From Taudactylus pleione (taxonomy: Eukaryota; Chordata; Amphibia; Anura; Myobatrachidae), in the NCBI GenBank assembly GCA_031769625.1, contig JAUIMM010000211.1, forward strand, positions 9,691,001 through 9,755,000: a stretch of 64,000 bases of DNA. Reading direction: 5' to 3'. The notes under the pieces were generated by a model, which saw nothing but the letters and a program-made list of their open reading frames with translations, did no database searches and was not told the origin of the DNA. Position numbers and translations under genes: made by a program. Positions 10,281 through 21,279 of the stretch are shown here, piece by piece. The number at the start of each line of letters is the position of its first letter. Within the stretch, counting starts at the first letter, position 1.

Positions 10281-10790
10281 GCACCTGATTCAGTACGGAT
10301 CGCAACTGCGATCAAGGCTGCGATTACGCGCGCAGTCTTACTGTGGTAATATGCTAATCCATTGTGATTGCTATACCGTCGTAGCACTACATATGCCCAC
10401 CTTACCTTACACACATCCATAATGTTTAGCAACACTGCGAAACCATTGGTAACATCGAGTACCATCGGAGCCTCACGCACACTTGCACAAGGTCTGACCT
10501 TATTCAGAAATTGCTAACCTCATTGCACGCAGTGAAAGGCCAAGCTGTGTATGGCATTGCAGTGGTTAATTTATGCACGCCCCTGTAAAAGCGTTCAATC
10601 GCCCTGGCACGCCTGTATTTCGCCGATCCCCCGTCACCTCCCACAAACGGCGCTTCCTATCAATCACTCTGCGATGGGTCTGCGTAGTCACTGCGATCGC
10701 AGGTCTGAATGCAGTGCGATGCATGGCAGTACGCAACAATCCGCCGAAAGCATGCGTAATCGCAGTTGCGATCCTTGCTGAATCAGGCCC
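10281..10790. mobile_element. MITE family B (GATCGCAACTGCGAT), copy 1
   Basis: Inverted ends: CACCTGATTCAGTACGGATC then GCAACTGCGATC on the left, and the complement GATTGCGATCC-type sequence ending GAATCAGGCCC on the right. About 510 bp, non-coding. Related copies are at 17262, 53151 (split) and 62814. Confidence 0.8.
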
Positions 10791-12518
10791 CCAGGTCCTT
10801 TCTGCGTAAATGTACCCATTCTGTATTGGAAGTACATTGCTCTACATATGAAGATGGCGGTCACTACAGGGGGTGCAACATTTTTGCATCTTCTGATGGG
10901 AGGAGCTGGGTCAGATGAAGACATTTCTAGATAACATGGTTTATTCACGTGTGTGCCTACAGTAAGCCAAGATTCAAGGGATGAGAGTTGTCAGAAGTGG
11001 AGTGCGCTACTGAGCAGTCTCCAACAACATGGCTCCTCAAGGAACACTTCTGTTCCATTACCATGAAGCTTGCTTCACTGTGTATGAGCTCCTGAGACCA
11101 GTAACTACTTATTTCTGCTGTTCCTGTCCCTAAAACCTTGCAACAGTACAAGAGACAGTCACTGGCTGGTGAACTGCCTAACCCCGCTCTGCTGCAAACT
11201 CCACTTCATGTCTTAGAAAAAAAGAGTGTAACAGTGAGTACCGTTGTACACAGTAAACTATACATCTTGGTTAAGTTCCACTGGACTAGTTGCCTGGGTT
11301 CTTTACACTGTATTTATTGTATATCATCTGGTGTGGTCACAACTCTGCTAGAACACCAAGTTGTACACACATTTCCAACGATAGTAACAATTTATGGGTG
11401 TATTTCATGATTAGCGTGTGCCTAGAGGCTTTCCTTCTTCCCACCAGACACCCCTGCTTTTATGGGCAATCACCTATACCTTTAATAAAATTGCTTAATT
11501 TGAACCAAGCTGGCGCATTTCGCGTGGCTAAGTACATTTATATGTACACAAATACCCATGTAATATAAACAATAAAACACACAGATATGACATACTGTAT
11601 GTAATACAGACAGTCCTGAAAACTCCACTGCATTGTCCTCCTGCTTGTCTTCCTTTAGTACATTTTGGAATAAAACTTCCATCTTTGTGTAAGCACTAAA
11701 ACCAGTGCTCCTTGTGCTAGCAATTACAGTGACAAGAGCTTAGATCACATCAGGACAAAATGTCCTTATTAATTGACAGTAAAATACATTGAACCTGCCA
11801 ACGTACCTGAAACAGCCTGTCTTGCGCATCAGTGCAGCAATCAGATGCTGATTAAGAGATGGTAAGTGAATTCCCTTCTGATGCGGAAGGGAGGCATTAG
11901 ACAAAGGTTTTCTAATTTGGTAAGATTCATTTTCCACCCTAAACCATTCCTTGTAGCGCAGGTGACTACTATACAAGAGGACGTAACAGTTCATTACAGT
12001 TCATTACAGGAGACACATTATTAGACCTGCAGGAACAGTCTGGTAAAACAAGCTGGGGATAATTTAGGGGTAATGACTCTGAGACTATATTCGGCTCTTT
12101 ACTTATTAGGAGTGACTGTCCCCTAAGTTTTATTTATTTCTTATAACAGAAATAATATAATGTAAGATAATTATTTATATTATTTTAGCTATAGGTTTAA
12201 CTATTTAAAACTGTGTTAGTATGAATAGTGAACTGCGAGTCGGAGGACAACTGAGCCCAATAACATGACATTTCCATGTTAGGGACACCCTGGGGGGGTC
12301 GCTTATAGACCCTAAATATTGTCGCCTAAAATAATTCTTGCAGGAGCCTTATTTATGTCTTAAATTAAATGGTCAGTGATAACTAATTTCAAGTGTCACA
12401 ACTGTCATGTACTATACTGAACATATTAATGTGCTGAAGCTATTTACACTCCTTCCCCACTTACCTAAATATTGGCCCACCACTGCTGTTTGTACACGTC
12501 ACTGATGAACATGTGTGG
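10791..12518. other. Long unannotated stretch
   Basis: About 1.7 kb without a supported feature. Short open frames are present on both strands, but none shows a recognisable domain, and there is no convincing splice or promoter context. The base composition looks like single-copy non-coding DNA. Confidence 0.35.
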
Positions 12519-13050
12519 GGATGCAGTCAGGAAGCCGACGGGCGAAATGCCGACCGCCAGCTTCCCGGCTATCTAATCCCAACAGGGGTCTAATGATAGG
12601 CGTCAAAATCCTGACTCCTATCATTATCCCCACACCTGGAGCCCGACGCCCGGCATACCGAACGAAGGTAAGCCGGGCAGCGGGCGCGCGGGGGTGAGAT
12701 GGTTAGGGTAGGGGCTCCCGGGGAGGACTTAGGGTTAGGCACCCCTCCGGGAGGGTTAGGGTTGGGCTAAGGTAAGTAAGTGTTAGGGTTAGGCACCCCC
12801 CTGGCAGGGTTAGGTTTAGGCTGCGGGGAAGGGGGGGGTTAGGTTTAGGCACTTACAGGGGGGGTTAGGGTTAGGGACTTACAGGGGGGGAGGTTAGGGT
12901 TAGAGACCCCTAAGGGAGGGTTAGGGAGGGGGGTAGGGTTGGTAATAGTAAAAATACTCACCTGTCGGGATCTTCTGTTGCCGGTCTTCCGGCATCGGGA
13001 TTAGCGTCCTGCGTCCAGTAGTATTTCATACCGATCCCCATGTGTGCATG
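12519..13050 (+). mobile_element. Element with internal telomere-like array (family G), copy 1
   Basis: The left part contains AGGAAGCCGACGGGCG and palindromic blocks around CCTATCATT, and the right part GGTCTTCCGGCATCGGGATT. Between them (about 12700-12950) are repeated GTTAGGGTTAGGCACCCC units separated by GGGAGG. A second copy with the same order is at 28503-29095. This is an interspersed repeat, not a chromosome end. Terminal boundaries are approximate. Confidence 0.65.
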
Positions 13051-13319
13051 TCCACGGCTACATGCACCACGTGTGGCCAACAACATTACAAAATGCAATC
13101 AAATTTAGGCAAAAGAAAAATAGGGATAGCTCGAACAAAAGAAAGAGATGGAAAGGAAACAAAGGGACAGACTAAAAGCGAGATAATAAAAAAAGAGACA
13201 TACTAATGGATAAATAACTTTCATTAGCATAGATAGAGATAAAACACACTTGACGGAATAAACCCCAAAAACTATAACCTGGACCTGAGGGCTGGCCACC
13301 AATATTTCCAGCAGTGTTT
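13051..13319. other. No feature recognised
   Basis: A-rich sequence leading into the purine-rich tract. No gene is supported. Confidence 0.3.
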
Positions 13320-13690
13320 GTGTTCAAAGTGGGGGACAGACAAAAGAGGAGGAGCGAGTGAGAGAAAAAGGGGAAAAGAGAAAATAGTGGAAGAAATGAA
13401 AAGAGAAGGAGTGAAAAAAGGGGGTAAGAGAGAAAAAAGAGAGAGGTTAAACAAGGACAGAGAAAAGAGGAAGAGAGAGAGGCAGCGGGGAGAGACAGGG
13501 GAAGAAACATGGGCCGATGTAAGGGAAGAGGAGGAGAGATTGGTGAGAGATGGAGGGAATGAGGGGTTAAGACAGAGAGGGTGGTAGATCGGAGGAGACA
13601 GTAGGGAAGGGGATAGAAGAGAGATGGAATAAGAGAGTGACGGAGGAAGAGGTTAAGTGAAATATGAAGGGGGAACAGTGAAAAATATAG
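13320..13690. repeat. Purine-rich (GA) low-complexity tract
   Basis: The plus strand is overwhelmingly A and G (AGAGGAAGAGAGAGAGG-type sequence) without a fixed period. The serine/leucine/proline-rich open frame of the minus strand here is a composition artefact. Confidence 0.85.
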
Positions 13691-14058
13691 GGGACAACAG
13701 CGTACAGGTGCCCATGCATATTCTGTTTCACGCTTACGGCTCAGCAAATGAAGATAAGTAAATATTACTTTAATATACTGTAATTAAATGATCCAAAACC
13801 AGCTTAATTTGTGAAGGGCCCTGAAGAGAAGGACAAGGAAGACTAGGGAAACAAAATAAGGGAGAACCTAAGAGATGGGTAAGGAGGAGATGTAACGGGA
13901 AAGTACAAGAAGGGAAAGAGAGGGGACTTGAAAGAGAAAAGAAAGGATGGATGAGATATTAAGCAGAAGGGAAATGTCTGGAATAAGTGGACTGGGCATG
14001 AAGGAGATGAGAAGGTAAGATACTGGTATGGTTAAGGAAGGGGTGGCATGGCAGAAGA

Positions 14059-15056
14059 GTGGAAAGGGGAATAGATAACAGGTCTGGGAATGGGGTGTCA
14101 GGTGTGGGAAAGGGAGGAGATGACAGGGCTGGGAACAGAGGGTCAGGTGCAGGAAGGGGAAAAAATGACAGGGCTGGGAACAGAGAGTCACGGATGGGAA
14201 GGGAAGAGATGACAGGGCTGGGAACAGAGGGTCAGGTGCAGGAAGGGGAAAAAATGACAGGGCTGGGAACAGAGAGTCACGGATGGGAAGGGAAGAGATG
14301 ACAGGGCCGGGAACAGAGGGTCAGGGGTGGGAAGGGGAAGAGATGATAGGGCCAGGAGCAGAGGGTCAGGTGTGGGAAGGGGTAGAGATAACAGGGCTGG
14401 GAACAGAGTGTCAGGTATGGCATAGGGTAGAGAGGACAGAGCTAGGAACAGAGGGTCAGGGGCAGGAAGGGGTAAAGATGACAGGGCTGGGAGCAGAGGG
14501 TCAGGTGCGGGAAGGGGAAGAGATGACAGGACTGGGAACAGAGGGTCAGGGATGGGAAGGGAGAGATGACAGTGCTGGGAACAGAGGAGCAGGAAGTGAA
14601 AGAGATGACAGGTCAGGAAAAGAGGGTCAGGGGCGGGAAGGGGAAGAGATGACAGGGCTGGGAACAGAGTGTCAGGGGCAGGAAGGGGTAGAGAAGACAG
14701 GGTCGGGAACAGAGTGTCAGGGGCAGGAAGGGGTAGAGAAGACAGGGTCGGGAACAGAGGGTCAGGGACAGGAAGGGGAAAAGCTGAAAGGGCTGGGAAC
14801 AGAGAGGCAGGAAGTGAAAGAGATAATAGGGCGGGAACAGAGGTTCAGGGGAGGGAAGGGGAAGAGATGACAGGGCCCGGGAACAGAGGGTCAGGGGCAG
14901 GAAGAGATGACAGGGCCAGGAACAGTGTCAGGGGCGGGAAGGGGAAGAGATGACAGGGCCAGGAAAAGAGGGTCAGGGGCAGGAAGGGGAAAAGATGACA
15001 GGGCCGGGAACAGAGGGTCAGGGGCGGGAAGGGGAAGAGATCAGATGAGTGAAGAA
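14059..15056. repeat. GA-rich minisatellite, about 45-bp unit, block 1
   Basis: About twenty units of the form GATGACAGGGCTGGGAACAG followed by AGGGTCAGGGGCAGGAAGGGGAA, with point changes and small indels. The array gives a G-T-E-G-Q-G-Q-E-G-E-E-M-like repeat in one frame. It is regarded as non-coding because units differ by frame-breaking indels and several frames are open at once. Confidence 0.92.
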
Positions 15057-15192
15057 AGGAAGAGAGTGGGATTCATACAGAAGGGATAACTACATGTTTA
15101 CAGCACAGGAAGTACTATTAAACTGTTTTATTTAGCTAATTTAATTCTACAGAAACTCTGGCAAAATATTCATGTACTAAACTAAAAATAAA
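15047..15192 (+). repeat. Flank of minisatellite, duplicated copy 1
   Basis: The segment from GAGTGAAGAAAGGAAGAGAG to CTAAACTAAAAATAAACC reappears nearly unchanged at 15590-15741. Together with the array it shows a duplication with a period of about 545 bp. Confidence 0.9.
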
Positions 15193-15195
15193 CCT

Positions 15196-15588
15196 GGAAA
15201 CAGAGGGTCAGGGATGGGAAGGGGAAAAGATAACAGGGCGAGAAGGGGAAGAGATGACAGGGTGGGAACAAAGGGTCAGGGCCATGAAGGGGAATAGATG
15301 ACAGGGTCGGGAACAGAGGGTCAGGGCCATGAAGGGGAAGAGCTGACAGGGCTGGGAACAGAGGGGCAGGGGCAGGAAGGAGAAGAGATGACAGGGCCGG
15401 GAACAGAGGGTCAGGGGCAGGAAGGGGAAGAGATGACAGGGCCGGGAACAGAGGGTCAGGGGCAGGAAGGGGAAGAGATGACAGGGCCAGGAACAGAGGG
15501 TCAGGGGCGGGAAGAGGAAAAGATGACAGGGCCGGGAACAGAGGGTCAGGGCCGGGAACAGAGGGTCAGGGGCGGGAAGAGGAAAAGA
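15196..15588. repeat. GA-rich minisatellite, block 2
   Basis: A second run of the same 45-bp unit as block 1, following the duplicated flank. The units here are more homogeneous, with GGAAGAGATGACAGGGCCGG recurring. Confidence 0.92.
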
Positions 15589-15589
15589 T

Positions 15590-15741
15590 CAGATGAGTGA
15601 AGAAAGGAAGAGAGTGGGATTCATGCAGAAGGGATAACTACATGTTTACAGCACAGGAAGTACTATTAAACTGTTTTAATTAGCAAATTTAATTCTACAG
15701 AAACTCTGGCAAAATATTCATGTACTAAACTAAAAATAAAC
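15590..15741 (+). repeat. Flank of minisatellite, duplicated copy 2
   Basis: Near-identical to 15047-15192, with a few substitutions such as TTTAATTAGCAAA for TTTATTTAGCTAA. It is continuous on its right with sequence that is not repeated, so this is probably the ancestral flank. Confidence 0.9.
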
Positions 15742-16850
15742 CCTCAATTATGTAAATCAGAAAACAGAAATGTTTTGTCCAAACATGTGTTCATTTCATA
15801 GAAAAGTTTATTCCTGTGGATAAAACCATATGTTCATTTCATGCATATACTTTGCATTTCAAAGTAATTCATTACAAATGTTCATTTAATTTCCTCTATG
15901 TGATGTATACAGGCGGCTTTTAAAGTAATCAATTGTGCAGTAGAAAATAGAATATTTAGTGCAAATTGCCTCCATTTCAGCAGCCACATATACAGTATAG
16001 GCAATTACAAAGAGTGTTCTATAAGAAATTATAGAAGAGCATTCAAAATATTTTATATTGCAAATATATGTATTTTTAAAGGACCAATACACCTAAAATG
16101 CACAAATCAAATATTTACATTACATCCTCACCTATATACAGTAAATGGACATTTTAGAAGGCTGTTTGAACTGAATTTTACCTAAAAAAATATATATAAT
16201 GGGAGGAAGATTTTTTTTTTGACCTTTGCAGAACAAACTTCCTGTCAAAAATGTAACAACATTTTTTTTTTGTTTATTTAAAAATTTTCCATTCTGTAAT
16301 AAATGGCTCCATTTTCTATGAATCTAAAAAGTTTTCCCACCTTGCACGGCCGCCCAGAGAGATGCCAATTTTTGATCCAGTTCCCACTTCGGTGATTGAG
16401 TTTGAAAAAAATTTTACATCTCAAATTCTAATTAATAAAATGACATTTGGGACAGCCATTTTGTCATATTTTGGGATGTGTAAAGCAAACAAACAGTGGG
16501 TTAGAAGGTAGCCCCCTTCTAGATAAAATAAATGAATCATACAAGCACTTTAAATAATAGCCATGGGCCCCATGACATCACAGACCCCGTGACATGTGAT
16601 CACCATAGTGACCAACCCCTATGAAGCCTTTTATCTCCGGCCCTTCTAAAGACTCAGTAGTCTGCGCCTATTGGTGGTCACCCATCTGCGAACGTCGCTA
16701 CAAACTCCTTTCTTGGTGTACATCCGTGTGGCCAGATGTCCACGACACTCTCATAACACGCCCACTAAACGGACCATTTTGCGTGCATTACTGGTCATCT
16801 CCCAGTCACTGCCCATCACTTTTCCACAAAAGTTTCAGGATATCGTGTGC
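15742..16850. other. Unannotated, mostly AT-rich
   Basis: No gene is supported. The portion at about 16650-16850 plus 17163-17250 reads as one older sequence split by the hAT element at 16851. It includes GGCGCATGCTCAGTTGC, a type of sequence common in repeat ends, but its family could not be named. Confidence 0.35.
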
Positions 16851-17154
16851 CAGGCTTGCCTACCCTCCCTCCCGCCAATTCCCCCGACCCACCCGCGATT
16901 AATAGTTAAACCCCCGCAGCGGCGGGGACCGGCGACGCAATTCACACTGAATCGCGTCATTTTGGCCCCGCCCCCTGCTCCACAATGCCTGTATTATCGG
17001 CATTGTGTAGCGGGGACGGGGCCAAAATGACGCTAATGCGTGGCCCCGCCCCCACCATGCCCACAAATGCCCGTCACCCGCCCAGCCACGCCCCCCGTCC
17101 TGCCAATCTGGCTGCTCCCTCCTGGAAGGAGCAGATAGAATGTTGGCAAGTATT
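16851..17154 (+). mobile_element. Non-autonomous hAT element with 8-bp target duplication
   Basis: Left end CAGGCTTGCCTACCC; right end GGCAAGTATT. Perfect octamers TCGTGTGC flank it at 16843-16850 and 17155-17162. The GC-rich interior shares CCCCCGCAGCGG and AATCGCGTCA with the opposite-orientation copy at 2522-2926. Length 304 bp, non-coding. Confidence 0.9.
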
Positions 17155-17261
17155 TCGTGTGCACACTCTGTGTAACGCAGGCGCCGTAGGAGTTTTAAGG
17201 AATTTTGGCGCATGCTCAGTTGCAAAAAAAAATCGCTCAATTACGTTAACATCAACATTGT

Positions 17262-17740
17262 GGGCCTGATTCAGCTTTGATCGCTATTGTGATCGAAGCT
17301 GCAATTACGCGCAGTTCAACTGCGATAGTATGCAAATTCATTGCGATCGCTATGCCCTCGCAGCACTACAGAAGGATGCCCACTTTACCTTACACACATC
17401 CGTAATGTTTAGCAAGACTGCAAAACCATCGGTAACATCGCGTACCATCGCAGCCTCACGCACATTTTACCAAGGTCAGACATTAATTGCTAACCTCATC
17501 GTACGCTATGTGTGCTCAGGCTGCGTAGGGCATCGCAGTGGATAATTTATGCACGCCCATGCAACGACGTTGAAATGCACCCACAAACGGCACGTCCTGT
17601 CAGTCACCCTGCGATGGGTCTGCATAGTCACTACAATCGCAGACCCGATCGCGACAATGCGATGCATACTCATGCACAGAACACAACAACCAGCCGATTG
17701 CGTGCGTAATAGAAGTTGCGATCGGTAGTGAATCAAGCCC
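17262..17740. mobile_element. MITE family B, copy 2
   Basis: Starts GGGCCTGATTCAGCTTTGATC and ends GTGAATCAAGCCC. Trinucleotide TGT flanks both sides (17259-17261 and 17741-17743). The interior matches 10281-10790, for example TACACACATCCGTAATGTTTA. Non-coding. Confidence 0.82.
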
Positions 17741-17816
17741 TGTATGCGGTTTGCGTGCTGCTCTGAATCCGGCCCTAATACTGGTTTAACCCTTAAAATA
17801 ATTGCTTCTGTCCTGT

Positions 17817-18366
17817 GGGCCTGATTCAGAGCCGGACGCTCAGACCAGAGCGCTCGCTCTGAATCAGTGCCCTCCTCCATGAAAATGGAGCGGCCTCCTG
17901 GCCGCTCGCATAGCTGTGGGTGACCACCCACAGCATATGCGAGCGGCCAAAAAGATGGTCGCGATGGTCTTGACCATCGTGACCATCGGACTTGCGACGG
18001 AGACCCTGCGGTAGGGTCTCCTTGCCACAAGCACTAGAGTGATTTTGGCTCTTATCAGAGCCAAAATCGCTTCCACTGACATCACTAGTGATGTCAGTGG
18101 GGCCGGCTTCAGACGGTAGGCGTTCCCATGGGAACGCCTCCGTCTGGCCGCCACGCCCCTGGCACGCCCACCAAAGGGGGCGTGCTGTCAATCAACATCG
18201 ACAGCACGCCCCCTTTGGTGCGAGACCCGGAGCGATGGAAAGCCCATCACTCCCCGAGTCTCGCGCATGCGCACGACGGAGCTCCCTCCGTCGTGCGCAT
18301 GCGCAGTGGGGAACATCGACCCACTTGCGAGCGTACTGCCGCTCGCGAGTGGGTCTGAATGACCCC
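17817..18366 (-). mobile_element. Hairpin-tiled MITE, copy 3 (family A)
   Basis: Close relative of copy 2 in the same orientation. The hairpins AGTGATTTTGGCTC, CTGACATCACTAGTGATGTC and GGGGGCGTGCTGTCAAT are all retained. The left flank ends CCTGT and the right flank begins CTGTGTTTG, as in copy 2. Non-coding. Confidence 0.85.
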
Positions 18367-19887
18367 CTGTGTTTGTAAAGTGTAAAATGCACGATAAATG
18401 AAAAGCCTATAACTGATAATAATAGACACTTGAAAAATGTCATTATTTGTCAGTAAACTTTCTCTATATATAAAATAAAACACTGCTTAGCGCATATGCT
18501 AAAGAGTTAGGATTAAGAACATGATACACTTGGCCCCTAGGAATAAATGTATGGATTTGCGTTCATAATGCCATTGAATGTGAATCAGAGCATACTGAGC
18601 AGGGAATTACAGTTCAGCGCACTTGTTGTACCCCTGTGGGAGCAGAGGCGGTGACCATTACTAGTGTGTAGGACTTTAACAGGCTAATGATCGGTTTCCA
18701 CAAAGCCCTTGAGTCTCAGTAGTCATAATAATATATAGAGATCTCTGGGCGCCTTTGATTTCTAATAAGTAAGAGTCATCATATCGCTTTGCCAGGCCAA
18801 TCCGGGTCATGAGCTGGCTTTGGGCATCCAGTTACACATAGAAAAAAAATAAATATCAATAATGTTTTAAATTGTCAAAACTATTTCAAAAAGTTTGCAC
18901 GTTAAATAATAAACCTAAGGCGCGGAGAGAGGTAATGCAGAGGTCAGGTACTAATTACCTGGACCTGGGTCAGCTGCGGAGGGTGACATTGTCCCTCTTT
19001 GAAGCACTGCTGAGGGGGACAAATGTTCATCTTCGCAGCACCGTTATTTATTTTTAATATTTTTTTTTGGGGGGGGGGGATTTGGCGATGCCACCAGTAC
19101 CTGGGACCCTTTTCAGCTCTCAATGGCCCTGGCAATAAATAAACTACAGTATAACACACTGTCTACAGTCATATTTATCAAAGGGTTAGGAGCCATATTG
19201 CCAGAAGGCTCCAGTGTACTGTTCTCTCTTATCTTTTGGCTCCTGACTGGTGTATTTGCAGGAACAAAGAAAATGCAGACAGTAAGTTCCCTGTGGACCT
19301 GTGCAGTTTCTGAACCACTACTGGTCTAATGCCCAGCTGCACATACTGTATGTTCATTTGCAGAGTGTACAGCATGTTGCATGTTTGTTGCACTGCGCAT
19401 GTTCTAGAACCAATTGTGCATAAGTAAAGACAATGCTGAATCCTATCCACTTGCAACTGAAGGGGCGTAACTGGGCATTCTGACTTCGACATGTTCAGTG
19501 AGGGCATATCGAATGAATTGCAGACTATGCAGAATTGAACAGAAGATTGCATGATTAGATAGAACTGAAATAGATCTGCAGGTATCATGAAATTGCAAAT
19601 TGCAGAAGCAGCATAGACAAAGATTAAATGGTAAAATATTTAGGGTTAAGAGCTGCGGAGTTTGTTCGATTTGCTTTGAAGATATAGTTGTAATGTTAAA
19701 TAGTATTGCAGGGTTAAATACAGTAATTATTGAACAGTTCAAGCAGTCACACCTGGTCGGGCACGTTCTTTAGGCATGAACCGGCTGGAGCCTATGGTGG
19801 TAGCACTATCGGGGGCTCTGTGCTTGATAGTGTGCGCGTCTGGGCCCCTTCTGCTGTAAATATGCCACTAGTGTTACCACTTATAAT
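18367..19887. other. Long unannotated stretch
   Basis: About 1.5 kb with no supported gene. A G-run lies at about 19069-19079. Short open frames show no recognisable domain. 19880-19887 (CTTATAAT) abuts the hAT element that follows, but the partner octamer was not found. Confidence 0.35.
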
Positions 19888-20329
19888 TAGAGATGAGCGG
19901 GTCCGGTTCTTAGAGATCCAGGTAGGGTCTGAGTCAGGCTCTGGTTTCCCGCCTAACTCGGAATCCAAAACGAGGCAAAACGTCATCCTCCCGCTGTCGG
20001 ATTCTTGCAGGTTTTGGAATTTATAAAGGTCCCCAGTCATCAGCACCATTTCACTCTGTCTGTGGAGAGTGGTAGTGAATGGACGTGCTGTGCTCTGTCT
20101 GTCCATCAAGGGGCTGCTATGTCTTGCAGAGGTGTTCTGCTCTGCTGGTCTAGAGGTGCTTTGGGTGCTCTGTCCGTCCATAAAGGGACTGCTATTTGTC
20201 TTTCAAGGGTGCTCTGTCCATCTAGGAGTGCTCTGTCTGTCCAGAAAAAGGGTCTGCTGCGTCCTTCAGGGGTGCTCTGTCCATCCAGGGGTGCTCTGTC
20301 CATCCAAGGGTGCCCAGTGTAAAAAAATT

Positions 20330-21195
20330 TAATATGCTGTACCCCAGTGTACTATATTATTATTATTTTTTACTGTGACGCTGCCGGTCTGACCGCAGTG
20401 TAATATTCATACATATATTGTGACACTGTAAGTGGAAACCCTATTTCATCCAAGTATTGTGATGCTGTATGGGAACCGCAGTGTAATATTCTTCGTACAT
20501 GGATTGTGAAACTGTAAGTGGTACACCAATTTCATCCAAGTATTGTGACACTGTAAGTGGTAGCGCCGTGTAATATTCATACACTTATTGTGACACTGTA
20601 AGTGATACCCCAATTTCATCCAAGTATTGTGACACTGTAAGTGGTAGCGCAGTGTAATATTTATACACATATTGTGACACTGTAAGTGATACCCCAATTT
20701 CATCCAAGTATTGTGACACTAAGTGGAACCGCAGTGTAATATTCATACATGTATTGTGACACTGTAAGTGGTAGTGCAGTGTAATATTCATACATGTATT
20801 GTGACACTGTAAGTGGTACCCCAATTTTTTCCAAGTATTGTGACACTGTAAGTGGTAGCATAGTGTAATATTCATACATGTATTATGACACTGTAGGTGG
20901 AACCACAGTATAATATTCATACACGTATTGTGACACTGTAGGTGGAACCACAGTGTAATATTCATACATGTATTGTGACACTGTAAGTGTAACAGCAGTG
21001 TAATATTTATACACACATTGTGACACTGTAAGTAGTAGCGCAGTATAATATTCATATACATAATGTGACACTGTAAATGGTAACCCAATTTCATCCAAGT
21101 ATTGTGACACTAAGTGGAACCACAGTATAATATTCATCCAAGTATTGTGACACTGTAAGTGGTAGCGCAGTGTAATATTCATAAAAATGTTGAGA
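20330..21195. repeat. Minisatellite inside the hAT copy, two interleaved units
   Basis: Units share GTATTGTGACACTGTAAGTG and continue either as GTAGCGCAGTGTAATATTC (about 45 bp) or GATACCCCAATTTCATCC (about 39 bp), in mixed order. Minus-strand frames such as HLQCHNTCMNITL repeats are artefacts of this array. Confidence 0.9.
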
Positions 21196-21279
21196 CACTA
21201 TAGATCATTGATATCGGAGTGTAATTTTTAAAATTGGTACAAATTGATGTGCTGTACCCCACTTTGTTCATGTTTGTTG

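Noticed and set aside
12690..12950. True telomere or chromosome-fusion scar
   Set aside because: The second locus (28640-28975) has the same flanks, the repeats are interrupted by CACCCC blocks, and they are embedded in an element.
14059..15600. Collagen- or mucin-like G-T-E-G-Q-G-Q-E-G repeat frame
   Set aside because: A by-product of the 45-bp GA minisatellite. Frame-breaking indels between units and no start or splice context.
20446..21182. Repeated HLQCHNTCMNITL minus-strand frame, superficially cysteine/histidine-rich
   Set aside because: It comes from the 39/45-bp tandem array in the hAT element.
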